The notes below the pieces were generated by a model that had not been told where the DNA came from, did not search any database, and saw only the letters and a program-made list of their open reading frames with translations. The position numbers were made by a program, and so were the translations under genes. Positions 1 through 10,600 of a stretch of DNA of 64,000 nucleotides are shown piece by piece. This stretch comes from Inia geoffrensis. Taxonomy: Eukaryota > Chordata > Mammalia > Artiodactyla > Iniidae. Where the stretch lies: contig CM070899.1 of the NCBI GenBank assembly GCA_036417435.1, positions 377,001 through 441,000 on the forward strand, in the 5' to 3' direction. Each line of letters begins with the position of its first letter. The first letter of the stretch is position 1.

Positions 1-540
1 GTAGTTAAGGGCTGCTTTCCTCTAAGGGTCTGGGGTTTCCTCTCCATATAGCAGTTTTCCCTGGGGAACCTCTCTGAACTCATCCATGATTCTTTACTTA
101 CACATTCAGTCTCTCAACGAGAAACACTTTTCGAAATAGGGGAAAAAATGTCATATATGAAAGGCAGAGACTCAATGTTATATATTCAGGATTCCCTTGT
201 CTAAATCTTGGCTAAATTGATCCCTTTCAAAAGTATCCAGCAGATGCATAAAGAGTTGAACACACTCTTCCTTCCTCATTATGATCTCTCAGCCCTGCCC
301 TACTGTATACCAGCTGTCCCTGACAGGATGCTGGCTGTTGACCTGCCTGCTAACCACTTGCATGAGAAGCATAAATGTGCTGAGCAGCCCCGGATACTCA
401 GTGGGTCGCTGGGAAAGATGCCAGTTAGAGGGGGCGTGGGTGGCGGTTTTTTTACATGTGCTCCTTGCTTCCAGGCCCAGTGTAATCCTTATACACTTAG
501 ATCATACTTGCATCCTGTTCTACTGTGCAGTGTATTTATT
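1..540. repeat. Left arm of tandem unit A (split from the rest by an L1)
   Basis: This stretch aligns almost base for base with 20457-20995 in unit B and continues, after the L1 insertion, at 8166. Similarity weakens around 430-510, where short replacements are seen. I see no exon or recombination signal in it. In unit B the matching sequence starts about 85 bases beyond the RSS nonamer of the IGHV3 gene, so this is V-gene 3' flank that has lost its gene to the window edge. Confidence 0.85.
524..538. repeat. Left target-site duplication of L1 no. 1
   Basis: TGTGCAGTGTATTTA here matches TGTGCAGTTTATTTT at 8166-8180. Unit B has a single copy (about 20982-20997) with no insertion, which fixes the ends of the inserted DNA. 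Confidence 0.8.
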
Positions 541-913
541 AATTTTTTTTAACATCTTTATTGGGTTAAAATTGCTCTACAATGGTGTGTCAGTTTCTAC
601 TTTATAACAAAGTGAATCAGTTATACATATACACACGTTCATATATTTCTTCCCTCTTACGTTTCCCTCCCTCCCTCCCTCCTTTTCCCACCCCTCCAGG
701 CGGTCACAAAGCACCGAGCCGATATCCCTGTGCCAAGCGGTTGCTTCCCATTAGCTATCTACCTTACATTTGTTAGTATATATATGTCCATGCCCCTCCC
801 TCGCCCTCTCATAGCTCACCACTCCCCCTCTCCATATCCTCAAGTCCATTCTCCAGTAGGTCTGGGTCTTTATTCCTGTCTTACCCCTAGGTTCTTCATA
901 GCATTTTTTTCCC

Positions 914-3391
914 TTAAATTCCATATATATGTGTTAGCATACGGTATTTGTCTTTGTCATTCTGACTTACTTCACTCTGTATGACAGACTCGAGGTTTAT
1001 CCACCTCATTACAAATAGCTCAATTTCGTTTCTTTTTAACGCTGAGTAATATTCCATTGTGTATATGTGCCACATCTTCTTTATCCATTCATCTGACGAT
1101 GGGCACTTAGGTTGTTTCCATCTCCGGGCTATTGTAAATAGAGCTGCGATGAACATTTTGGTACTTGCCTCTTTTTCAATTTTGGTTTTCTCAGGGTATA
1201 TGCCCAGTAGTGGGATTGCTGGCTCATATGGTAGTTCTGTTTTTAGTTTTTTAAGGAACCTCCATACTGTTCTCCATAGTGGCTGAACAAATTCACATTC
1301 CCACCAGCAGTGCAAGAGGGTTCCCTTTTCTCCACACCCTCTCCAGCATTTATTGTTTCTAGATTTTTTGATGATGGCCATTCTAACTGGTGTGAGATGA
1401 TATCTCATTGTAGTTTTGATTTGCATTTCTCTAATGATTAATGTTGTTGAGCATTCTTTCATGTGTTTGTTGGCAGTCTGCATATCTTCTTTGGAGAAAT
1501 GTCTATTTAGGTCTTCTGCCCATTTTTGGATTGGGTTGTTTGTTTTTTTATTATTGAGCTGCATAAGCTGCTTGTAAATTTTGGAAATTAATCCTTTGTC
1601 AGTTGCTTCATTTGCAAATATTTTCTCCCAGTCTGAGGGCTGTCTTTTGGTCTTGTTTATGGTTTCCTTTGCTGGGCAAAAGCTTTGAAGTTTCATTAGG
1701 TCCCATTTGTTTATTTTTGTTTTTATTTCCATTGCTCTAGAGGGTGGGTCAAAAAGGATCTTGCTGTGATTTATGTCAGAGAGTGTTCTGCCTATGTTTT
1801 CCTCTAAGAGTTTGATAGTTTCTGGCCTTACATTTAGGTCTTTAATCCATTTTGAGCTTATTTTTGTGTATGGTGTTAGGGAGTGATCTAAGCTCATACT
1901 TTTACATGTAGCTGTCCAGTTTTCCCAGCACCACTTATTGAAGAGGCTGTCCTTTCTCCACTGTATATTCCTGCCACCTTTATCAAAGATAAGGTGTCCA
2001 TATGTGCGTGGGTTTATCTCTGGGCTTTCTATTCTGTTCCATTGATCTATCGTTCTGTTTTTGTGCCAGTACCATACTGTCTTGATTACTGTAGCTTCGT
2101 AGTATAGTCTGAAGTCAGGGAGCCTGATTCCTCCAGCTCCGTTTTTCGCTCTCAAGATTGCTTTAGCTATTCGGGGTCTTTTGTGTTTCCATACAAATTG
2201 TGAAATTTTTTGTTCTAGTTCTGTGAAAAATGCCAGTGGCAGTTTGATAGGGATTGCATTGAATCTATAGATTGCTTTGGGTAGTAGAGTCATTTTCACA
2301 ATGTTGATTCTTCCAATCCAAGAACATGGTATATCCCTCCATCTATTTGTATTGCCTTTAATTTCTTTCATCGGTGTCTTATAATTTTCTGCATACAGGT
2401 CTCTTGTCTCCCTAGGTAGGTTTATTGCTAGGTATTTTATTCTTTTTGTTGCAATGGTAACTGGCAGTGTTTTCTTGATTTCACTTTCAGATTTTTCATC
2501 ACTAGTATATAGGAATGCCAGAGATTTCTGTGCATTAATTTTGTATCCTGCTACTTTACCAAATTCATTGATTAGCTCTCGTAGTTTTCTGGTAGCATCT
2601 TTAGGATTCTCTATGTATAGTATCATGTCATCTGCAAACAGTGACAGCTTTACTTCTTCTTTTCCAATTTGGATTCCTTTTATTTCCTTTTCTTCTCTGA
2701 TTGCTGTGGCTAAAACTTCCAAAACTATGTGGAATAAGAGTGGTGAGAGTGGGCAGCCTTGTCTTGTTCCTGATCTTAGTGGAAATGCTTTCAGTTTTTC
2801 ACAATTGAGGATGATGTTGGCTGTGGGCTTGTCATATATGGCCTTTATTATGTTGAGGAAAGGTCCCTCTATGCCTACTTTCTGCAGGGTTTTTATCATA
2901 AATGGGTGTTGAATTTTGTCAAAAGCTTTCTCTGCATCTATTGAGATGATCATATGGTTTTTCTCCTTCAATTTGTTAATATGGTTTATCACATTGATAG
3001 ATTTGCGTATATTGAAGAATCCTTGCATTCCTGGAATAAACCCCACTTGATCATGGTGTATGATCCTTTTAATGTGCTGCTGGATTGTGTTTGCTAGTAT
3101 TTTGTTGAGGATTTTTGCATCTATGTTCATCAGTGATATTGGCCTATAGTTTTCTTTCTTTGTGACATCCTTGTCTGGTTTTGGTATCAAGGTGATGGTG
3201 GTCTCGTAGAAGGAGTTGGGGAGTGTTCCTCCCTCTGCTATGTTTTGGAAGAGTTTGAGAAGGATAGGTGTTAGCTCTTCTCTAAATGCTTGATAGAATT
3301 CGGCTGTGAAGCCATCTGGTCCTGGGCTTTTGTTTGTTGGAAGATTTTTAATCACAGTTTCAATTTCAGTGTTTGTGATTGGTTTGTTCAT
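914..3391 (-). pseudogene. L1 no. 1 ORF2, reverse transcriptase and C-terminal part
   Basis: An open stretch of 825 codons beginning just before the reverse transcriptase domain ([15 protein letters not shown]) and running to the normal ORF2 end ([10 protein letters not shown]). The RT active site [11 protein letters not shown] is intact, and the C-terminal zinc-knuckle-like CX3CX7HX4C motif ([18 protein letters not shown]) is present. In an active element this protein nicks DNA with its endonuclease domain and copies L1 RNA at the nick. Here the N-terminal endonuclease half lies in a separate open segment (3896-4732). The roughly 500 bases between them contain a premature TGA and at least one frameshift, one in a T-rich run near 3585-3600. 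Complete ORF2p is therefore not made. Confidence 0.93.
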
Positions 3392-3895
3392 ATTTCTATT
3401 TCTTACTGATTCAGTCTTGGTAGTCTGTGCATTTCTAAGAATTTGTCCATTTCTTCCAGATTGTCCATTTTATTGGCATAGAGTTGCTTGTAGTAATCTC
3501 TCATGATCATTTTTATTTCTGCAGTGTCTGTTGTTACTTCTCCTTTTTCATTTCTAATTCTATTGATTTGAGTCTTCTCCCTTTTTTTTCTTGATGAGTC
3601 TGGCTAATGGTTCATCTATTTTGTTTATCTTCTCAAAGAACTAGCTTTTAGTTTTATTGATCTTTGCTATTGTTTCCTTCATTTCTTTTTCATTTATTTC
3701 TGATCTGAATTTTATAATTTCTTTCCTTCTGCTAAATTTGGGGGTTTTTTGTTCTTCTTTCTCTAATTGCTTTAGGTGTAAGGTTAGGTTGTTTATTCGA
3801 GATGTTTCCTGCTTCCTCAGGTGGGCTTGGATTGCTATAAACTTCCCTCTTAGAACTGCTTTTGCAGCATCCCATAGGTTTTGGGTCGTTGTGTC

Positions 3896-4732
3896 TCAAT
3901 TGTTATTTGTTTCTAGGTATTTTTTAATTTCCTCTTTGATTTCTTCCATGATCACTTCATTATTGAGTAATGTATTGTTTAGCCTCCATGTGTTTGTATT
4001 TTTTACAGATCTTTTCCTGTAATTGATATCTAGTCTCATGGCGTTGTGGTCGGAAAAGATACTTGATACAATTTCAATTTTCTTAAATTTACCAAGGCTT
4101 GATTTGTGACCCAAGATATGATCTATCCTGGAGAATGTTCCATGAGCACTTGAGAAAGATGTGTATTCTGTTGTTTTTGGATGGAGTGTCCTATAAATAT
4201 CAATTAAGTCCATCTTGTTTAATGTATAATTTAAAGCTTGTGTTTCCTTATTTATTTTCATTTTGGATGATCTGTCCATTGGTGAAAGTGGGATGTTGAA
4301 GTCCCCTACTATGAATGTATTACTGTCGATTTCCCCTTTTATGGCTGTTAGTTTTTGCCTTATGTATTGAGGTGCTCCTGTGTTAGATGCATAAATATTT
4401 ACAATTGTTATATCTTCTTCTTGGATCGATCCCTTAATCATTATGTAGTGTCCTTCTTTGTCTCTTGTAATGGTCTTTATTTTAAAGTCTATTTTGTCTG
4501 ATATGAGAATTGCTACTCCAGCTTTCTTTTGATTTCCATTTGCATGGAATATCTTTTTCCATTCCCTTACTTTCAGTCTGTATGTGTCTCTAGGTCTGAA
4601 GTGGGTCTCTTGTAGACAGCATATATATGGGTCTTGTTTTTGGATCCATTCAGCCAATCTGTGTCTTTTGGTGGGAGCATTTAGTCCATTTACATTTAAG
4701 GTAATTATCGATATGTATGTTCCTATTCCCAT
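3896..4732 (-). pseudogene. L1 no. 1 ORF2, endonuclease part
   Basis: The start of ORF2 (MGIGTYISIITLNVNGLN) encodes an apurinic-type endonuclease of 278 codons. The expected catalytic landmarks are visible: NVNG near the start, QETHF, GDFNIPLS, and the SDHNAMRLD motif near the end. The domain looks intact, unlike the copy at 45578, where the His of SDH is changed. The frame stops at a TGA where the sister L1 has GGA (AATTGAGAC against AATGGAGAC), so the protein ends before the RT domain. Confidence 0.9.
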
Positions 4733-5035
4733 TTTCTAAATTGTTTTGGGTTCGTTGTTATAGGTCCTTTCCTTCTCTTGTGTTTCTTGCCTAGAGAAGT
4801 TCCTTTAGCAGTTGTTGTAAAGCTGGTTTGGTGGTGCTGAACTCTCTCAGCTTTTGCTTGTCTGTAAAGGTTTTAATTTCTCCATCAAATCTGAATGAGA
4901 TCCTTGCTGGGTAGAGTAATCGTGGTTGCAGGCTTTTCTCCTTTATCACTTTCAGTATGTCCTGCCACTCCCTTCTGGCTTGCAGAGTTTCTGCTGAGAG
5001 ATCAGCTGTTAGCCTTATGGGGATTCCCTTGTGTG

Positions 5036-5683
5036 TTATTTGTTTTTTTCCCTTGCTGCTTTTAATATGCTTTCTTTGTATTTAATTTTTGACAGTTTGA
5101 TTAATATGTGTCTTGGCGTATTTCTCCTTGGGTTTATCCTGTATGGGACTCTCTCTGCTTCCTGGACTTGGTTAACTATTTCCTTTCCCATATTAGGGAA
5201 GTTTTCAACTATAATCTCTTCAAATATTTTCTCAGTCCCTTTCTTTTTCTCTTCATCCTCTGGAATCCCTATAATTCGAATGTTGGTGTGCTTAATGTTG
5301 TCCCAGAGGTCTCTGAGACTGTCCTCAGTTCTTTTCATTCTTTTTTCTTTATTCTGCTCTGCAGTAGCTATTTCCACTATTTTATCTTCCAGGTCACTTA
5401 TCCATTCTTCTGCCTCAGTTATTCTGCTGTTGATCCCAACTAGAGTACTTTTAATTTCATTTATTGTGTTGTTCATCATTGCTTGTTTCATCTTTATTTC
5501 TTCTAGGTCCTTGTTAATTGTTTCTTGCATTTTGTCCATTCTATTTCCAAGATTTTGGATCATCTTTACTATCATTATTCTGAATTCTTTTTCAGGTAGA
5601 CTGCCTATTACCTCTTCATTTGTTAGGTCTGGTGCATTTTTATCTTGCTCCTTCATCTGCTGTGTGTTTTTCTGTCTTCTCAT
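5036..5683 (-). pseudogene. L1 no. 1 ORF1, truncated
   Basis: ORF1p is the RNA-binding coiled-coil protein of the L1 ribonucleoprotein. This 215-codon frame starts MRRQKNTQQMKEQ. It shows a long charged coiled coil (about residues 30-115, heptad-like, ending LEDKIVEI) and then an RRM-like part (NIRIIGIPEDEE). It stops after AREKNK, where the sister copy at 45118-45519 continues for about 85 residues of C-terminal domain. The lost C-terminus still lies as unread DNA at about 4775-5035. A base-count change in an A-rich run probably caused the stop. Confidence 0.92.
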
Positions 5684-8013
5684 TTTGCTTATCTTACTGT
5701 GTTTGGGGTCTCCTTTTTTTTTCAGGCTGCAGGTTCGTAGTTCCTGTTGTTTTCGATGTCTGTCTCCAGTGGCTAAGGTTGGTCTAGTGGGTTGTGTATG
5801 CTTCCTGGTGGAGGGGACTAGTGCTTGTGTTCTGGTGGATGAGGCTGGATCTTGTCTCTCTAGTGGGCAGGTCCACGTCTGGTGGTGTGTTTTGGGGTGT
5901 CTCTGGACTTATTATGATTTTAGGCAGCCTCTCTGTTAATGGGTGGGGTTGTGTTTCTGTTTTGCTAGTTGTTTGGCATAGGTTGTCCAGCACTGTATCT
6001 TGCTGGCCGTTGAGTGAAGCTGGGTGCTGGTGTTAAGGTGGAGATCCCTGGGAGATTTTCGCCGTTTGATATTATGTGGTGCTGGGAGGTCTCTTGTGGA
6101 CCAGTGTCCTGAAGTTGGCTCTCCCCCCTCAGAGGCAGAGTCCTAATTCCTGGCAGGAGCAGCAAGAACCTTTCATCCACACAGCTCAGATTAAAAGGGA
6201 GAGAAAGTAGAGAGAATTAGTAGAAATAGGAAGATAGAAAGAAAGAAGGAAAGGAGGGAAGGAAGGAGGGAAGGAAGGAAGAAAGAAAGAAGAAGGAAAG
6301 AAGGCAAGAAGGAAAGAAAGGAGGGAGGGAGGAAGGAAGGAAGGAAGGAGGGAAAAGAGACAGAAAGTAGATACAGTAAAATGGAATGAAGTAAAGTATA
6401 ATAAAGTTATTGAATTAAAGCATAATTATTTAGGGGAAAAAATAAAAGGGACGGATATAACCTTAGGACAAATGGTGAAAGCCACGTTATACAGACAAAA
6501 TCTTACACTGAAGCTTACACATACACCCTCACGAAAAGAGGTAAACGGGAAAAATTCGTAAATCTTGCTTTCAAAGACCACCTCGTCCACTTGGGATGAT
6601 TCGTTGTCTAAAGGAGGGAAGGAAAGAAAGAAAGAGGGAAGGTAAAGTATAATAGAATTATTAAAATGAATTATTAAGAAAAAAATTTTTTTCTTAAAGA
6701 AAAAAAGGAAAAAAAAAAAAAACAATGGACGGATAGAACCCTAGGACAAATGGTGGAAGCAAAGCTATACAGACAAGATCTCAAACAGAAGCATACACAT
6801 ACACTTTCACAAAAAGAGGAAAAGGGGAAAAAATCATAGATCTTGCATACGAAATCCACCACCTCAATTTGGGATGATTCACTGTCTATTCATGTATTCC
6901 ACAGATGCAGGTACATCAAGCTGATTGTGGAGCTTTAATCCGCGGCTCCTGAGGCTGCTGGGAGAGATTTCCCTTTCTCTTCTTTGTTCTCACAGCTCCC
7001 AGGGGCTCAGCTTTGGATTTGGCCCTGCCTCTGCGTGTAGGTCGCTGGAGGGCGTCTGTTTTTCCGCTCAGACAGGACGGGGTTAAAGGAGCCTCTGACT
7101 CGGGGGCTCTGGCGCACACAGGCCGAGGGGAGAGAGGGGCACGGCGTGCGGGGCGGGCCTGCGGCGGCAGAGGCCGGCGTGATGCTGCACCAGCCTGAGG
7201 CCCGCCGTGTGTTCTCCCTGGGAGGATGTCACTGGATCCCGGGAACCTGGCAGTGGCGGGCTGCGCAGGCTCCGCGGAAGAGGGGTGTGGATAGTGACCT
7301 GTGCTCGTACACAGGCCCCTTGGTGGCGGCAGCAGCAGCCTTAGCGTCTCCCGCCGGTCTCTGGGGTCCGTGCTTTCAGCCGCGGCTCGCGCTGGACTCT
7401 GGAGCTCCTTTAAGCAGCGCTCTTAAGCCCCTTCTCCTCGCGCACCAGGAAACAAAGAGGGAAGAAAAAGTCTCTTGCCTCTTTGGCAGGTGCAGACTTT
7501 TCCCCGGACTCCCTCCCGGCTAGCCGTGGTGCACTAACCCCCTTCAGGCTATGTTCAAGCCGCCAACCCCAGTCCTTTCCCTGCGCTCCGTCTGAAACCG
7601 AAACCCGAGGCTTAGCTCGCAGCCCCGCCCGCCCCGGCGGGTGAGCCGACAAGCCTCTCGGGCTGGTGAGTGCCGGTCGGCACCGATCCTCTATGCGGGA
7701 GTCTCTCCGCTTTCCCCTCCGCACCCCTGTTGCTGTGCTCTCCTCTGCGGCTCCGAAGCTCCCCCCTCCGCCTCCCGCAGTCTCTGCCCGTGAAGGGGCT
7801 TCCTAGTGTGCGGAGACTTTTCCTCCTCCACAGCTCCCTCCCACTGGTGCAGGTGCCGTCCCTATTCTTTTGTCTCTGTTTTTTCTTTTTTTCTTTTGCC
7901 CTACCCAGGTACGTGGGGAGTTTCTTGCCTTTTGGGAGGTCTGAGGTCTTTTACCAGCGTTCAGTAGGTGTTCTGTAAGAGTTGTTCCACGTGTAGATGT
8001 ATTTCTGGTGTAT
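5684..8013 (-). promoter_or_regulatory. L1 no. 1 5' UTR / internal promoter region
   Basis: About 2.3 kb between ORF1 and the element's 5' end. It matches 42339-44626 of the sister L1. The distal 1 kb (about 6940-7960) is GC-rich with many CpGs, as expected of an L1 internal promoter. The proximal part holds a purine-rich GGAA/GAAA tract (6231-6360) and A-rich runs. Open frames here (for example 7146-7523) show no protein features. The first roughly 50 bases of L1, ahead of a CCCCACAG acceptor seen in the sister copies, are missing. Confidence 0.8.
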
Positions 8014-8165
8014 CTCAAATCATCTGTCAGCTCCGCCTCTCCCGACGGGATGAAGGTGGGTAGGGAGCAGAAATTTAAACACTTAAATATTCCTTCTTTT
8101 GTAGCCTTGGGCGTTGCTATCATTGGTGAGTCCCTGAACCTTGACGGGAAAGGCGCACGGCTGTC
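8014..8165 (-). other. Foreign 152-bp 5' segment carried by L1 no. 1 (candidate spliced host exon)
   Basis: The segment lies inside the target-site duplications but is not L1, and it is absent from unit B and from the two other full-length L1s. Read in the L1 direction it ends ...GATTTGAG and is followed directly by L1 sequence ATACACCAG. In the sister L1s that same ATACACCAG is preceded by TTCCTCCCCACAG, a good splice acceptor (AG at 42337-42338 and 54058-54059). This suggests an upstream exon was spliced to L1 and the hybrid RNA was reverse transcribed. One frame is open throughout, but I do not recognise the product, and template switching remains possible. Confidence 0.6.
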
Positions 8166-8180
8166 TGTGCAGTTTATTTT
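8166..8180. repeat. Right target-site duplication of L1 no. 1
   Basis: TGTGCAGTTTATTTT, partner of the copy at 524-538. The unduplicated form is at about 20982 in unit B. Confidence 0.8.
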
Positions 8181-8622
8181 ATGTAAAACATTCATCGTCA
8201 AAGCTATTACCAATAGATACATATGTATTTGGTCGGGAAAGTTTAGAGTCAGGTGGATAATAACATGAATTTTCAGAAGCTGCTGAAAACAAATCTATTC
8301 TCCTTTCTTCACCACAGCATCTTACGTGAGCACTAAAATGCAGGAAACTCCCACATCCTCTCATTCCAGGAAGAGTCCTGCAGCCTCACTATGCAAGCCC
8401 ACCTCTGTCGTGGAACCCCTGCGGGAGTGACCATAACAATTGGGGAGAGGTCCACTCCTCGACAGGACGTCTCACTGTGTCCTGATGTGTGCTCTCCAGC
8501 ACATCACCTGCCAGGTCCCGGCTGCAGTTTAACTTCATGTCTGTAAGATGCAGGTAAACTGATACCTACATCACATGCTTGCTGTGCATATATAGAAACA
8601 AAATAATAAAAGAGGCCCTGGG

Positions 8623-9381
8623 TGTTGGGGTCCGGGGTAGGCCACCCCTAAATATGCCTCGAAGTGGCTTAAGACAGAGCCCACTGCAGAGACACACTGA
8701 ATTTCCTCCCTGTCTCCCTGAAGTGAGAAACAAACCTCCCATGTGAAAGGTGCTCTCCCCCATTTACGTGTGGAAGTGAAATGGTCCTTCACCTCATGCT
8801 CTCCACCTGCCTTTTTTCTGTAGAAAAAATTTAGCCAAAGAATAAGTTTCATCAGAGAAGTGAGCAAATGCAGAAAGAAAGGAAATGTCTCCAATAAGAC
8901 TAAATAATAATAGTTTGGTCATTAAGCAAATAAAGGACCTTTAGTTCCTACTCAAGGGCTATAGATAATATTCTTGTCCATGTCCCATGAGGCGTCTTAT
9001 AGATACTGAAACTCCAACCAGGAGGAAGAAGGTAACTCCATGATGACCAGACTGTAGCCATGACATAACCTGCCAAAATTGCAAGAACTGACCTCAAGAA
9101 ATGGGAACAAACGGACCCTGGACCTGAAGATTAACTCTACTTAAAACAATCAAGATGAGGCTGATCGGACCACCACATGACCAATTGCAAGATGACTGTC
9201 ACAGTTGACTCTGCCGTTTCTGCCCGTAGCCCCTCCTTCCGCCTGTAAAAGCCCTTTCCCACAGGTTCTCAGTGCGGGGTGACGTCTGGAGAGAAGTCTG
9301 TCCCTCAACTCCGGGTGCAGGCAGCCAAAATAAAGCAAACTTTCCTTTCTAACAACTTTGCCTCTTTATTGGCTTTTCAGC
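8623..9381 (+). mobile_element. Solo LTR of an endogenous retrovirus (unit A copy)
   Basis: The stretch starts TGTTGGGGTCC, a usual gammaretrovirus-type LTR start. It contains a short GC-richer promoter-like part near 9200-9290 and a polyadenylation signal AATAAA at 9329-9334, with a probable end near TTTTCAGCA. No retroviral gene flanks it. The same LTR sits at the same place in unit B (21437-22196), so it predates the duplication. The exact ends and family are uncertain, and I could not settle a target-site duplication. Confidence 0.6.
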
Positions 9382-9949
9382 ACCAATCAGCCGGACCCTG
9401 CTTTCCATTGCAGAGGGACACTTTTATCACCAGGGATGGGGAATTCAGGCCTGGAACCTTCTATGAACAAACCTTTTTCTTTCTTTAATGCACTAGCCAC
9501 CCCCAAACCCTGCTTAGGTTCTTCACTAATTGAGCACCAAAAGCATACATTTCCTCCTTCTACCAATTCCTCACAAATATTGCATCATTGTCTAAAAATA
9601 TAAAAGTTGCCTGCTTTGGTCACTTCTGGGTCCATTTCTATGGCACGTCCATGCCTATGGTTAAAATGGTTTTCTTTTCTCCTGTTAATCTGTCTTTGTT
9701 AGTTTTATTATCAGTCCAGCCTCAGGAACTCAAGATGTGGCAGAGGAGCAGATGCCCCCCTGAGGAATCCAAGTTGTCTTCTGTTCAGGTTCACGCTGTA
9801 CAACCTCTTAGGAACCTCAGTCCTCACGGCCACTGTCACTCTGCTGACATCACCTTGCCACCTGTGTTCTTCTGGAATCTCTAATTTGCATTTCCATCTC
9901 ACCATTCGATATTTCTTCCTAATCGGTGTGACATTTCAGTGTCCATTGT

Positions 9950-10600
9950 CGGGATGTGCACAGTTTATTAGTCCTTCCCAATGAAAGGACACCTTGGTCT
10001 TCTCCAAATTGTGGCAAATATGAATAAAGCTAAGTAAGCATCATGTGCAGGGTTTTCTCTGGACTAAAGTTTTATTGTCTTTCAGATACGTACAAAGGGG
10101 CACTACTTCTGAAACATAGATACGGGTGTGTTTACTTTCGCAGGAAGCCCCCACAATGTGTCCCAAGGTGCACCCCGCTCTGCATCCCCACAGCTGTGAA
10201 CGGACCCCCTGCTGCTTCACATCCGGCAGGTGTTTAAGGTTCTCAGAGTCCTGAGCTGATCCACCCTTGGAAGGTTTCAGGGATATGTCCTTGTTCTGAA
10301 TGGCACTTCCCTGTGACATATGTTCTCCCACAGCCTCATTTGCAAACTCTTTGTCTTTTTGGTCAGGTGTCTGTTAAGGATTTTAGTCCATTTTTTAATA
10401 CTTTTGTTTCTTTCTTATTGTTGAGTTTAAGACTTCTTGGTACATATTAGATAACAACCAGATATACTAGATATGTCTTTTGCAAATATTTTCTGCCAAT
10501 CTCTAGCTTGCCTCTGGGTAAATTTTAAATGTATTTTTTTTGCTTCTCAATTATTAGTTGCTGTGTTTCTATTACAATGAAAAATGAAGTTAAACTTTCA
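9950..10600 (-). mobile_element. Old L1 (L1M-type) fragment, minus strand
   Basis: Contains diverged but recognisable L1 3' end phrases in reverse, such as GGCAAATATGAATAAAGC and a later ATGTCTTTTGCAAATATTTTC. It is shared with unit B at about 22770-23400, so it is older than the duplication. Confidence 0.6.

Larger units (their letters stand above)
541..8165 (-). mobile_element. Near full-length young LINE-1 (L1 no. 1), minus strand
   Basis: A complete L1 in reverse: poly-T (the poly-A tail) at 543-550, 3' UTR to 913, ORF2 at 914-4732, ORF1 at about 4775-5683, and a GC-rich 5' UTR of about 2.3 kb ending at 8013. A 152-base foreign segment follows at 8014-8165. It is closely similar to the + strand L1 at 42277-49806, so both belong to one young family. 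Both ORFs are broken, so it cannot move on its own. The target-site duplication (524-538 and 8166-8180) and the empty site in unit B show it inserted after the A/B duplication. Confidence 0.95.

Noticed and set aside
2454..2912. Open frame of 152 codons on the plus strand
   Set aside because: Antisense to L1 ORF2. The equivalent antisense frame recurs at 47362-47856 and 58990-59574 because the L1 sequence is conserved, not because it is a gene.
5031..5939. Hydrophobic 302-codon frame that looks like a multi-span membrane protein
   Set aside because: It is the complement of L1 ORF1. The A-rich sense strand becomes T-rich and gives Leu/Ile/Phe/Ser-rich frames.
7146..7523. GC-rich open frames that look like exons near a CpG island
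   Set aside because: They lie in the CpG-rich L1 5' UTR and recur in L1 no. 2 (42628-43338). There is no protein signature.
8624..8894. Minus-strand frame of 107 codons shared by units A and B (also 21385-21708)
   Set aside because: It falls in the solo LTR. Conservation reflects recent duplication, and no known domain is visible.
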